64,000 bases of DNA from Parietichytrium sp. I65-24A (taxonomy: Eukaryota > Sar > Bigyra > Thraustochytrida > Thraustochytriidae). Where the stretch lies: assembly GCA_012862575.1 (NCBI GenBank), contig BLSF01000016.1:310001-374000 (forward strand). Reading direction: 5' to 3'. The translations under genes and the position numbers were made by a program. Position 1 is the stretch's first letter. Each line of letters begins with the position of its first letter. This document shows, one piece after another, positions 22,011 through 34,200 of the stretch. The notes under the pieces are model-generated. The model made no database searches, had not been told where the DNA came from, and worked only from the letters and a program-made list of their open reading frames with translations.

Positions 22011-23943
22011 TGGCCCGGGGTTCCCGGGGTTCCCGGGGTGGTGGTTCGAAACGCCTTGCTTTTCTCATAGTTGAGACGTGCACTGTCGCGACTGTCACTT
22101 ATCGCGGAGTTAGAACCAGACAATGTGACTAAGGTACGCGATGTCGGGTAATGTGCTATCGCCCTTCGTTTGACTCGATGCGATGTGATGTGATGCGAAA
22201 AAAGTCAGAGGCGGCGATTCGATTAACTTGATCAATGCAATGGAGGAAATACTTTTATCAAGCTGAAAGCTCTCCTTTGCCCAGTGCCGCTCAAGAGTAG
22301 CTTTTCACCAAACGGCACTGCGTTCTCACTCCAGGTCACATTTCTCTCTCTCTCTCTCTCATCACTCTCGCTTATCAATTCGCAGAGCGATGCACCCACC
22401 ATGCATCACCGCTTGCGCGCCAAGCTCGTGGTGGCCATCAAAATCAGGACTTCTCCGTCTTTGAAAGACAGAACGGCCAGCCGCCGCAGCCGCCGCCGCC
22501 GCACAATTAGTTCGGGGGATGGTGAATGATGGTGAAATGGAGGAAAATCAAGAAACGAGCACCTTCTCGCAAAGTTGCCACCGCCGCCTTGCCTGCTTAA
22601 TTCAATTGCTGAATTCTGGATTGCTCTTTGATTGCTGAATTGCTGAATTCTGAAGAATGTTAAAAAGCATCGTCGGTCGTCAACAAATCAGCTCTGAGTA
22701 GAGGAGTTGCAGAGATGAACGTTTACGTTGCCTGCACCTGGCCCATCCAGTCGCCGTGGCTAAGGCAGCCTCATTACTAGTAATGGTACTACTCTCCTGC
22801 GTATTTGAGCGGGGGCTCATCCGTACAGGACCTGGCTTAGTCCTTCATGGCCTAGCAGAGTGAGTAGAGAGCGCCAGAGCTCCAAGAAATCGCCAACAAT
22901 GACTATTAGCGGATATTAGCGGGGCATGTGATAACAACGACTCCGAAAAGTTTTTGATTGATTGATAAGGAGCAAATAGAGCATGGGTGACCTTTATTTT
23001 TACATTTTCAAAGTTAGAACTAACATGTAAATTACGAATAATTTCACAACTCATCATGATGCATGCATGTTCCGAATGACGGTGCTGAGGAGCAAATCAT
23101 TTGATGATCACGGGCAACGCGAGTCGCCAACTGTTGATTTTGTTTTTTGAATTTTGCAAAAGCAAAGGGCGCATCAGGCCTGAGTTATCGCTCGACCCTG
23201 CCCCGCGTCGAAGCCAGTGGACTCTTGGAAAAACACGTCAAGACTTCCGGTGGCTAGCCAATTCGGTGCGAGCGGAATCACAAAAGTTAGACTTTTTCGC
23301 GTTGTACCCAGCACGACAGGAGTCAGCAAGTGTTTTCCTGGCTTGCCTTTTCTCATCTTTCTCCTCGGCCACTCACTCCTCTTCAAGCCACGTTACGCGA
23401 GATTCGCGGCATCCGTCCTCTGAGCAACTCTCCCTACTCCTCCTGTCGCGTTCCTAACCATTCTGACCGTTCGCATCACTCGGGCGTTGCGGCTTGCATC
23501 GATCGCGCGACATCGCGTTACTCGAAACCCTCATAAGCCTCTCTCTCTCTGTCTCTCTCTGTCTCTCCTTGTCTCTCCTACTCTCTGAGTATCTCCGAGT
23601 CCGAGTCTCTCTCCCTCTCACCGGTACTGAGTACCATGGCAGTGGTACCATGGCGGTACTGAGTACTCGTCTCACAGTCAGTACTGCACCTGTCCAGCAT
23701 AGCCTCGGTCAGCGTTCGCCCTTCGCTCCTCGCTCCTCGCGGCCTTCCAAGAGCAACGACCAATGGCAATGACACCATTGAACGCATTGCGCTCGCACTC
23801 CTCAACGCATTGCGGGGAATCTGAATCACCCGAACTTGGGATGCCCAAGTTGGAAATAATGTTTATGGAAATTGGAGATTGGAAAATGTTAATTCGTTGC
23901 ACGCTTGCTGGGTCCGAAGCTTGCGAGGCTTGTGTGGCCCAGT

Positions 23944-23989
23944 AGCCTGCCGCACACCGGGGGCCCGGAGCGCTCCGGGGCCGCAGGCT
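23944..23989. other. Nested inverted repeat around a 16-bp perfect palindrome
   Basis: CCCGGAGCGCTCCGGG at 23964-23979 is a perfect palindrome. It is flanked by AGCCTGC (23944-23950) and GCAGGCT (23983-23989), which also pair. The surrounding DNA is much less GC-rich. It could fold as a cruciform or RNA hairpin; no gene link is seen. Confidence 0.8.
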
Positions 23990-24243
23990 CCGTGTGGTTC
24001 TGAAGAAGCAGAGTCGTCGCTTCCTCTTTGCCTTGTTTTATTTTGGCACCCTTAATGCTCTCCGTTGCATTGCATGCGTCCAAGTGCATGAACTGACTGA
24101 TTAATGTTGATTGCAGAACAGAACAGGACAGAACAGAAAATGAATGAATTATTTTTACTAACTGTAAAATAATTTTTTCTCAGGATTGCTTTTTTAGAAA
24201 TAAAAAATTTCAGAATTTAGAACTCGGAGCTCATCATCTTCCG

Positions 24244-25715
24244 CTTTGTTTTCTTTCTTTTCTTCTTTTTCTCTGCTCTACATACTCTACATTTTTACAG
24301 TGAGAAGTGTTAGTTTCCTCGGTGAAGTTAGTTTTCATCTAGTCCGCCTCCTCCAAGAGTGGTCTCCACAGACGGGCTTCTTGCACTTGTACCATGTCCA
24401 ATAAACGAAATACTAGTCTCGGCGGAGAAACTTGGGGCCCTATCCTCCTCTACCGCAGCGTCTAGCTCGGAGGAATGCGCACCGGCTATGCCTGATCAGG
24501 CGGCCGTGTAAGAGTCCGTGGAACTCCATTGCATTGAGTGAGAGTAGGGAGAGGGCTACATCATTCTTAACTTAAACCATAGCTGGCCCTAACCTGCTAC
24601 GGAGCAGAGGCGGAGTACTATTTTTACTGGATGATAGGCAGGTCCTAGCGGTCTGAGACTTTTCTCCCCTCTGGTCGTACCTGTTCCAGGACCTGATGAC
24701 TAAGCAATATCATAGAAGCTGACGGAAGAAGCCTGTGCAAATGCAAGGTCCTCCCTCACCCTCCTCCTCCTTCGTCCTCCTCTGCATTCCTCTCCGAAGA
24801 ATTGCTTTTCGCTGAAAGTATTTATAAGGTTGGATTCCATCGGAATCTGAAGTTATTTCTTCTCTTCTGAGTTCTGGTTCTGAAACCCGAGTTCTTAGTT
24901 GAAAGCACTTTTTTTGATTTCAGTCACTTCGGAGCACTCCGACCAATGACTTGGCCAAACATTGAACAGCCATTTTCTTTCCCCTCACTCGTACCGATCT
25001 CTAGCGATCGGTCCTGGCACTACTGCACTGTCTAGACTCTTTCTCTGTTTCTTTAGAAACTCTCACTTGACGCCTGATTGCTGCCTCTTTTCCTTCGTTC
25101 ATTCACATTCATTCATTCATTCATCTTAAACTAAGAAGAGTCCACTCCCTGTCGACTGACTGGCAGACTAAGTGAGAGATGCACTTCTGCGCAATACCTG
25201 TCTTCGGAAGTCCCATTCCGTCAGTGGTCTGAGTACTGTGAGTACTCTCTCTCTCTCTCACTCACTCACACGTCACAGATTCACAGTACTCGGTACCGGT
25301 ACTCTACTCACAGTGTCGGTGAGTACTTGGGTTATTAGGTACTGGTACCATTACTTGTACTCGACCTGCGCCCCTCCTTCCTTTCTTCCTTTCTTCCATC
25401 CCTCCCTCCCTCCCTTCCTCCCTCTCACCCCTCTCTCCTATCTCTCCCTCTCTCTCTCTCTATCGGTGCTCTCTAAGTTATCTCTCCTCGAGACACCTTC
25501 TTTCTTTGTTTCTTTCTTGCCTTACGAGGTGCTCAAGTGGCCAAGTGCCAAAGGTGCCAAGTGCTGTGTAGACGTAGAAGGAGAGAAGGAGAGAAGGAGA
25601 GAAGGAGTCGTCTCTGGCTCAATCTGAGTCAGCTGTCTTAGTTCTACTCGACTTGAGCAGAATCAGCAAGGAAGAAGCGGTGAAAGAAAGAAAGAAAGAA
25701 AGAAAGAAAGAAGGA
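24244..25715 (+). repeat. 1.5 kb direct duplication, copy A (ends at N)
   Basis: Matches 25717 to about 27225 almost base for base, with point differences, a 14-base gap relative to copy B (near 26027-26040) and simple-repeat length changes. It ends in a GAAA microsatellite immediately before the N at 25716, which is where an assembler would stop. Probably the second haplotype of the same locus. Confidence 0.8.
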
Positions 25716-25716
25716 N
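25716..25716. other. Assembly gap (single N)
   Basis: Ambiguous base following a GAAA microsatellite, at the junction of two near-identical 1.5 kb blocks. Confidence 0.98.
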
Positions 25717-27225
25717 CTTTGTTTTCTTTCTTTTCTTCTTTTTCTCTGCTCTACATACTCTACATTTTTACAGTGAGAAGTGTTAGTTTCCTCGGTGAAG
25801 TTAGTTTTCATCTAGTCCGCCTCCTCCAAGAGTGGTCTCCACAGACGGGCTTCTTGCACTTGTACCATGTCCAATAAACGAAATACTAGTCTCGGCGGAG
25901 AAACTTGGGGCCCTATCCTCCTCTACCGCAGCGTCTAGCTCGGAGGAATGCGCACCGGCTATGCCTGATCAGGCGGCCGTGTAAGAGTCCGTGGAACTCC
26001 ATTGCATTGAGGGAGAGTAGGGAGAGGTCTTTTTAAACGGGGCTACATCATTCTTAACTCAAACCATAGCTGGCCCCTACCTGCTACGGAGCAGAGGCGG
26101 AGTACTATTTTTACTGGATGATAGGCAGGTCCTAGCGGTCTGAGACTTTTCTCCCCTCTGGTCGTACCTGTTCCAGGACCTGATGACTAAGCAATATCAT
26201 AGAAGCTGACGGAAGAAGCCTGTGCAAATGCAAGGTCCTCCCTCACCCTCCTCCTCCTTCGTCCTCCTCTGCATTCCTCTCCGAAGAATTGCTTTTCGCT
26301 GAAAGTATTTATAAGGTTGGAGTCCATCGGAAACTGAAGTTATTTCTTCTCTTCTGAGTTCTGGTTCTGAAATCCGAGTTCTTAGTTGAAAGCACTTTTT
26401 TTGATTTCAGTCACTTCGGAGCACTCCGACCAATGACTTGGCCAAACATTGAACAGCCATTTTCTTTCCCCTCACTCGTACCGATCTCTAGCGATCGGTC
26501 CTGGCACTACTGCACTGTCTAGACTCTTTCTCTGTTTCTTTAGAAACTCTCACTTGACGCCTGATTGCTGCCTCTTCTCCTTCGTTCATTCACATTCATT
26601 CATTCACATTCATTCATTCATTCATCTTAAACTAAGAAGAGTCCACTCCCTGTCGACTGACTGGCAGACTAAGTGAGAGATGCACTTCTGCGCAATACCT
26701 GTCTTCGGAAGTCCCATTCCGTCAGTGGTCTGAGTACTGTGAGTACTCTCTCTCTCTCTCACTCACTCACACGTCACAGATTCACATGGTACTCGGTACC
26801 GGTACTCTACTCACAGTGTCGGTGAGTACTTGGGTTATTAGGTACTGGTACCATTACTTGTACTCGACCTGCGCCCCTCCTTCCTTTCTTCCTTCCATCC
26901 CTCCCTCCCTCCCTTCCTCCCTCTCACCTCTCACCCCTCTCTCCTCTCTCTTTCTCTCTCTGAGCTTATGTGCTCTCTCTCTCTCTCTCTCTCTCTCGGT
27001 GCTCTTTAAGTTATCTCTCCTCGAGACACCTTCTTTCTTTGTTTCTTTCTTGCCTTACGAGGTGCTCAAGTGGCCAAGTGCCAAAGGTGCCAAGTGCTGT
27101 GTAGACGTAGAAGGAGAGAAGGAGAGAAGGAGAGAAGGAGAGAAGGAGAGAGGAGTCGTCTCTGGCTCAATCTGAGTCAGCTGTCTTAGTTCTACTCGAC
27201 TTGAGCAGAATCAGCAAGGAAGGAG
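25717..27225 (+). repeat. 1.5 kb direct duplication, copy B
   Basis: Second copy of the block; it continues into the RING-finger gene's upstream region. Contains CT and CCTT microsatellites and ATTC repeats but no gene. Confidence 0.8.
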
Positions 27226-27480
27226 GGGAGAAAGGAAGAAAGAAAGAAGGAGAGAAGAAGCGGGGGGCGAAAGCTGCGCGCAGTGCCTTGTGGGAAACCC
27301 TTGCGGTTGCTGTTGCTGTTGCTGTTGCTCTTGTTTCGATTGGGAAGCCAGCACGAGTGGCGTAATTCAATTCAATCAATTCAATTCAATTCGCACGCTG
27401 TCACGGTCGGCGTCGGTATTGGGAAAGACTCGGAGAGGCAGACACGATTGCTTGGGGACAAAGACGCGGTCGGCAGTGTA

Positions 27481-29211
27481 ATGGACCTGGAGAGCGAAGG
27501 GGCGAGCTCCGCGAGGCAGCCTGTGGCGAGAGCATCGAGCCCTGGGTCGGCGACTTTGGCTCCCTCCCGCAGCCGGAAGCGGCAGCAGGATGGGTTGCGA
27601 ACGGAGACGAGGAAGAGGCTGAGGAAGGAGTATGAACAGATCGATCTGCACGGCGCGGGGGCCAGTGCGGGTTTGCTCCATCTCAAACCGAGCAGCAGTC
27701 AGAGCAATCTTGTGCAGGGGTATAGTCCGGTTATCGAGCCGGACGCTCTGAGGGATGGCATGGAACCGCTATACCATGTTGGGGACCAGATTGGCGTCGG
27801 CAGTAGTCATCGGCGCCCTGTTGCCTCGGTCCTCATGTCTTCGTCATCCTCTCGCTCCCATCATCACAGTAATCGACAATCTCAGCGCCTGCAAGTTGCA
27901 GCGCCGTCGTCTACTTCGCACAGCGCCCCTTCACCAGAAAACGCCGAGCAACATGCGCCCAAACAGCAAAGTAGCACAGGCATTGCCACCCCATCGGTCT
28001 CTGGCCTCCCCATAAGAAAGCGTAAACCCAGAAGAAAAGTTAGCATAGGTAACAGCAGGCGGCTTAAATCTGACAAGCCCGTTACAATTGCCAAGACACC
28101 TCCCAAGGAAGAGGAGAAGACCAAGGAAGAGTGTGGCATCTGCTTTGATGAGGTCACAGACCGTGGCATTCTCGATTCTTGCGAGCACGTCTTTTGCTTT
28201 GCTTGTATCGACCGCTGGCTGGAGCGCTGTTGCCGCTGCCCACACTGCAAGCGCACTGTACGAAGGCTGAAATCCACAAAGACCGGGACATCGCGAGCTG
28301 TGCAGCCTCGCGAACTGAAGGAAACCCTGGAAGAAGAGGAGGAAGAGGAAGAAGAAGAGTTTGATGATATTCACGATGTACTTGACCAAGTGTCGATCGT
28401 AGCAAGATCTCTGGGGTACAGATTTTTCTACGAGCATCGGACAGAACCTGGGCCTGGACCGGGTTCATCCCAATCTCTTCGTCTCTTCTTGCAACAGCCA
28501 GTTCATCAAACACAGGCGTTTGTTTCACAGTACCAGCCTATGCAACCGGGCTCCTCTTACCCATCGCATAGCCATTTCATGACTTCTGTTCCAGTTCAGC
28601 AAGTCCATGGAATGCCTTTTGCATCGATGTGTCCAGGGGATCGTATGGAGGTGCACCACTGGATGATGCAGCAACAACAGCAGCAGAGCCAGCAGCAGCT
28701 GTCTCTCGAAGCAGCCTACCAGCCTCTGTCTCGCCGCATGCCGGAACACAGCCCTGCAGACAGGGACTTTGGAATATGTCCCTTCGCCTCCGGGTTTGCG
28801 CAGCCACCTAGCCCTAGACCAAGAGGGTACTTTTGCGACACCAGAATGTGCATGCCAGCTGCTGTTATGGCTCAGTCAAACCAACAGATGCATGTTCCAA
28901 CTGGTAGCGTCTATCCGGCGACGGGCCCAAGCGCACACTTTGTTGCCGCTGGAAATCAGCGCTACTCGCAGCCAATCTCCTCTCCTCCGGCTCAAGTGAA
29001 TTCTACTGGGATGATGCAACTGCACAGGCACCACCAGCACCCTCAGCATGTCATGATGCAACAGCCCTTTATGCTGTCACAAGCCCCCCCTTCTCAAGAC
29101 CGCCAGCAGGCTATTGGAGGAGGGCATACAGGATTTTCGGAGACTTTCTGTCCCCAGCACCCACTTTACCAGGTTCAGATGGGTCAGGAGTTTCCGCGCA
29201 ACATGATGTAG
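27481..29211 (+). CDS. RING-HC finger protein, probable E3 ubiquitin ligase
   Basis: A 576-residue single-exon protein. Residues 1-205 are Ser/Arg-rich and disordered with basic patches that could be nuclear localisation signals (RSRKRQQ, RKRKPRRK). A C3HC4 RING follows at 218-256: C218-x2-C221, then C-x-H-x2-C-x2-C within SCEHVFCFAC, closing with CPHC at 253-256, and all eight zinc ligands are present. A run of about nine glutamates comes next, then a long Gln/Pro/Met/His-rich tail (about 320-576). The RING implies ubiquitin transfer; the rest gives no target. The frame is open upstream to 27283, but that part reads through a TTGCTG repeat and is likely 5' UTR, so I chose the ATG at 27481. 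Confidence 0.82.
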   Translation: MDLESEGASSARQPVARASSPGSATLAPSRSRKRQQDGLRTETRKRLRKEYEQIDLHGAGASAGLLHLKPSSSQSNLVQGYSPVIEPDALRDGMEPLYHVGDQIGVGSSHRRPVASVLMSSSSSRSHHHSNRQSQRLQVAAPSSTSHSAPSPENAEQHAPKQQSSTGIATPSVSGLPIRKRKPRRKVSIGNSRRLKSDKPVTIAKTPPKEEEKTKEECGICFDEVTDRGILDSCEHVFCFACIDRWLERCCRCPHCKRTVRRLKSTKTGTSRAVQPRELKETLEEEEEEEEEEFDDIHDVLDQVSIVARSLGYRFFYEHRTEPGPGPGSSQSLRLFLQQPVHQTQAFVSQYQPMQPGSSYPSHSHFMTSVPVQQVHGMPFASMCPGDRMEVHHWMMQQQQQQSQQQLSLEAAYQPLSRRMPEHSPADRDFGICPFASGFAQPPSPRPRGYFCDTRMCMPAAVMAQSNQQMHVPTGSVYPATGPSAHFVAAGNQRYSQPISSPPAQVNSTGMMQLHRHHQHPQHVMMQQPFMLSQAPPSQDRQQAIGGGHTGFSETFCPQHPLYQVQMGQEFPRNMM

Positions 29212-31282
29212 AGATTGATGGAGCTGTAGCCACGTTACCTCCCGTTCTTGTTCTTTTCGACTCGCCGTACACTTGCACCTACTTTGACCTCAGCCTTTTC
29301 CACACTGTAATGCCGTGCTCTGATTGATTTGATTTGATTCTCTAAAATTCGAACTGTTTTGCTTGCTTGATTTTATGTCTTTCCGTTGCAATACTTGGAT
29401 GGGAGCTGAGCCTGAGCCCGTTTTTCTTCCCAGAGAATTCTCGCTCTGGACGCTGAATCATCCGGAACAATGTGCCAAGGCAATAAGGTGCTTCTTTTAA
29501 AAAAGTCCAAGGTCATGTCATGAACATGATGCGAGAAATCAAAACTGCGACCTCGTGAACTGGACCGTTGCAAGTCGAGTTGCTGGTGTTACCTACCTAA
29601 CGTGCCTCATACATAAATGCCAAGCCTTTCGTTACCAGGCCGGTTGGATGCGGTTGGCAAGTGTTTGACACGAAATGCAGTCGCGTACCTCACGCAATCA
29701 CGACGAGCTGGAAGTCGAGAGAACTTCAACCGTGTGCTAGTAGCTAGTACCGCACTGTCAGCACCATCATGATAGATCGCAGCAGCGGCCAGGAGGAGTC
29801 GAGTGAGTCTTGCCCTTTCTTTCCCTGCTCCGCTTTTCACTTGCTAGGACACCATCAGTCAAAGTCAATGATTCAATTTTGATCCCAAATCTCTCACAAC
29901 TCACACACACACGCTGGCTTTTCAATAACTAACACTGCTCATTTACAGGACTAATACTCAGTACTCACTCGGTAGCTCCGTGCCCTGACTGTCCTGGCTG
30001 GCTCGCAGAATTGATTGAGAGATGAAAAGTTGCGAGGAGTAGACTCCCAGCACAGCAGAGTGGTGCGTGCTTTGACCAAATTTGCTTCGATTCACCTTAT
30101 TTTATAATAATTTAATAAAAATAAAAGATTGGTTGATTTGATTGATTGACAAAGCAGAGATAGGAATTTGGGGAGCGCAAAAATAAGACTTCTTACTATG
30201 ACAATACGCTGTGGTCACAGTGAGGAGAGGTTTCGACTTTCCGTGCAATCAGCTTAAGTGTGCACCTTTGTTATGGAATAGAGTAGGCGACTCTCATAGC
30301 CCACAGCAGAAGAAATCTTGTAACTGAACGTCGAGTTTGCAGATAACACTCCGCGTGAGTGGCAAGCGAGTTCTATTACCCGAGTCGGAGGCGTCTCTAG
30401 ATATCTCTCAATAGGCACTTCCAGCAAGAAGATGGATATATCGACAAATTTCGTAAAAGCACAGCTTCTCCGACCAGCTGACTGGTACCTTCTCATTATA
30501 ATCCATAGTGGAAGTAGATTAATAGAAGCAGACATTTATGCGTAAATCTGGTCATCCATAGAATGTCACTCGTTTCGATATCATGAAACGAACCCCAGCC
30601 AAACTGGAATAACTTTACTCTGGCTTTTCTCCATCCCACCATTGCATCGCGTCCGAAATCCGCAACCGCCTGAGTTCTCAATTGAGTTTTGAATTAATAA
30701 AATCAATTAAAAACATGATCCCCAAGTACCACAGATGATTGATGCATGTGAGGACTTTGTTCCTTTTTTGTTTCCCAACTCCCGCTGCCACTGTCATTCA
30801 CTCTCTCACTCTCTCACTCTCTGTTAGCCCGGAACAAATTGGCGCAGATTCTGGGTCCTAAGGCAATAACTACGGTAAATTGTAGAAGTCAAGGGGCTGT
30901 GGCGGTGAGACGAGCTTGCTGGCTGCCAGTACCAGTACACCTGACTAAGTGCAGCAGTAGCAGTGAATGTACTGTTCATAATGGAAGACGAGTGAGTACA
31001 GTGATGTGCAGTGAGTGCAACGCAATGAGAAAGACGTCCAGAGTGAAAAAAGAAAAACAATCAATCCTCAATCCTCAATCCTCAATCACGAAACGAAAAG
31101 GCCGCAAGAAGAGCAGGGGGCGACAGTCGGCGCTGGGCTCGACCGATCAAGAGGCGGGACGAGGAAGAGCAGCGCAGTGTCGCACGCAAAGGCATTGGCG
31201 AGAAAAAGAGAGACGAGGGCGAGGTGTGCAAGTTGGTGAAAATTTTGCCCGGGCCGGCTAGCGGCGTGGTAGAGAGAAAAAA
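29212..31282. other. 2 kb spacer without a supported gene
   Basis: Only short unconserved frames. AT-rich around 30100-30130 and 30690-30710. The final 250 bases before 31283 should be the promoter and 5' UTR of the ABC transporter. Confidence 0.55.
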
Positions 31283-34200
31283 ATGGAGACGGGTCGCCAG
31301 GAGGATGCGGCGCGGAGAACGCCACGGCCCAGCGCTTTCAAGCAGCTGATGGTGCTGACGAAGAAGCAGCTTCGGGTGGACATGAAGGCGCCTGGCCCGG
31401 TTATCCTTCGAACGATTCTGGGCCCCATCTTGCTCATCTTGTATGGAACGGCGTTCCTCTCCTCGTACAACGAGTATTACACGGAGTCTGATATTGTCAT
31501 CCAAACCTACGAAACGCTTCCTTTCGAAACGTTCAAGCCGCAGAGTATCATTGAGGACTACACACTTGGTAAGGATCTGTCGGAGGGCGTGGTGTGGGTC
31601 GATGGGGAGCCAGGCATAGACCTCAGTCCTCTACTCGACAGCTTCGTGGGACTCAACTTTACGAGCTCTGCAGAAAACTTCAAACTCACCAACCTCAACG
31701 ACGAAGACAAGTTTCAAGCCCTGTGCCAAGATGCTTCATACGAAAAGTTCCTTGCAGGCATATACTTCAGAACCGGCTCTCCATCGTGGAGCTATGCAAT
31801 TTTTGTCAATGGGACGCGCGCCCCAACCACCACCATGTCAACTGCTTTTGATTTCATGATCCATCTGACATCGGGCATCTCTGGACTCAAGCGAATGGTC
31901 GATGCGGCCATCCTCACCTTCGAGGGCGTCCCATACAACACGTCCATCGCTGCGACCCCGCTGATCCAAGCCCTCCCGACTACCGACCTTGGCAACTCGC
32001 TTTCATGGGCGCTGATCTGGCTTCCTGGGTTTTACGTCAACGTAGGCGCCATGTTCTCCCTAAATTTCCTCATTACTCCACTGATCGTCGATCAGCGTAA
32101 AGAGGTGGTTCGTCAATTCGTGTTGATGGGAGTGCGCTCCTTCGTCTACTGGGGTCACTACCTCCTCGTTTTTTCTCTTGAGCTGTTTGTGACGGCGATT
32201 CTTTACACTGTTTTGTTTGGTGTCATGAAGTTTCAGGCGCTCTCTAATCCTGTCTTCCTCCTCATCAACTTCACCCTGGTTCTCGTACAGTTTGCAGCCT
32301 TCGCGATTGTAGTACCGTATTTTGTCAAGACCGAGACCATCGCTGGACTCGTGCCTTTCCTCGCCATGCTTTTATCTAGCGGAACGTACTTGGCGGTCAT
32401 TTATCTCAAAGCCCCAATCGTCGTCCGTTGCATCATGGCGGTCCTCAACCCTTTCTGGGCGTCGCATTCATTTACCTCCCTCTACCTTGAGTGGGACTGG
32501 GCAGGGAAGAAGAGAGGGATTGTGGCTTCTACCGTCGTTGAATCGGGTATGGTGTGGTGCATCATTGCACAATTTGCCGGCGCGCTCTTTTTCATCTTTC
32601 TAGGATTCTGGCTTCATGGACCTCCAAGGCGGAAGAAAGTCTCCGCACAAGTTGCGCTCGAGAGCTCTCAGGACATGGCTGTCAACGACGACAGTCTGGA
32701 ACCTCTTCCCAACAACGCCCACGTTGTCCTCCGAGTGTCCAATCTGCAAAAGTCTTTCGCAATTGACGAAGGGCTGTGCTCCAAAGGAACGGAGCTCAAG
32801 GTTCTCAAGGGTCTCAACATGGAGGTCTGCCGCGGGGAAGTGTTTGGTTTTCTTGGCCACAACGGCGCCGGGAAAACGACCGCCATTGGCATTCTCGCTG
32901 GTGAACTCATGTATGACGGGGGCTCTGCCGAGTACAACTTTTCCACAGGAAAGTATGTCGTTGGAAGCGGGCACGATGACACCATTCGGTCGAGGATCGG
33001 TGTGTGCCCGCAGCACGACATACTGTTCGACAATCTCACGTGCAGGGAGCACCTTACGCTCTTTGCTCAGCTCAAAGGCGGCATTCGCATTAACCCCGGG
33101 CAGTCGGAGGAGGACGCGATTAGGGAGGAGGTTCGACAGAGGCTAGAAGATGTCAAATTTACCACCGCAAACGACGAAGACACGCCGGTCAAAACATATT
33201 CTGGCGGGATGAAGCGCAAGGTATCTATCGCCATCTCCCTTCTCGGTGATCCAGAGCTGGTAAGTTTTGCTTTTCTCCTCTTTGTTTGATGTACACTTTG
33301 TGCGTGCTTTACAAGACTCACGACCCGAATGATTGTTTTTAGGTATTTATGGACGAGCCAACGGCAGGGATGGACCCATTCAACCGCAGACAGGTGTGGA
33401 ACATGATTTCAGAAGCAAAAGTGGGCCGCAGCATCATTCTCACCACTCACTTCATGGACGAGGCCGATCTCCTCAGTGATAGAGTGGGTATCCTCAACAA
33501 AGGCAAGCTCGTCGCCCAAGGTAGCAGTCTATTCCTGAAACACAAATTTGGCGCCGGTTACACGTTGACATACGCTTCGAAGTCAGCGAATGCGGACTCT
33601 ATCTCCCAGGTTGTAACTGAGCTAGTGGGAACAGCGACGCTCAATTCGCAAGTACCAGAGCAAGACTTGATCAATTTTTCCTGGGCTCTCCCGCATCAGA
33701 CGGAGCACTCCTTCCCAACACTGCTGGAGTCCATTCATGCGGCCGGAGCCAGAAATGTGTCCCTCGACTTGACAACCTTGGAGCAGGTCTTTCTAGCCAC
33801 GGGAACCGAAACACAGGATGAGGACGACGAGGGCGAAACCAAACATGGCAACACGAAAGGAAAAGATCAAGCCGACGAGTTCAAAGTGGAGCTTGATAGC
33901 GAGAAAGAACATATTCGCCACATCTGGGAAAATCCAGGCCTGAAGCGAAGACTGAATGCCTTCCAGCAAATTTATTACGTCGGCAAACTGACGGCAATGC
34001 AGGGCCGCAGAAGTGCAGAGAATTTCATGTTTAACGTTGTGCTTCCAATTGGATATCTAGTGGGCGGATTTATTGCGGCGTACTCCTTGGACGAATCCAA
34101 TCTCTACCAGCCGGCTCCTGTTGTCTTTAACGCTGATGCTGTTGTTGTCGACCAGGTCACAAGCGACACTGGCTATGTCTTTGGGTTTGGCTCGCAGTAT

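Larger units (their letters stand above)
20623..27480. other. 6.9 kb gene-free region with repeats and an assembly seam
   Basis: No coding region supported on either strand; open frames are short or built from simple repeats. Contents worth noting are a 30-bp triple tandem repeat (21921-22010), CT-rich microsatellites (about 22340-22362 and 23535-23620), a GC-rich palindrome (23964-23979) and a 1.5 kb block present twice around an N at 25716. The last 250 bases are the 5' UTR or promoter of the RING gene. Confidence 0.6.

Noticed and set aside
25172-25627. 151-codon frame, repeated in similar form at 26786-27175
   Set aside because: Made of CT and CCTT simple repeats giving Ser/Leu/Pro runs; it is present twice because of the seam duplication.
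24244-27225. Long terminal repeats of a retroelement
   Set aside because: The two copies are separated by only one N, with no internal coding region, primer-binding site or target duplication; an assembly seam explains them better.
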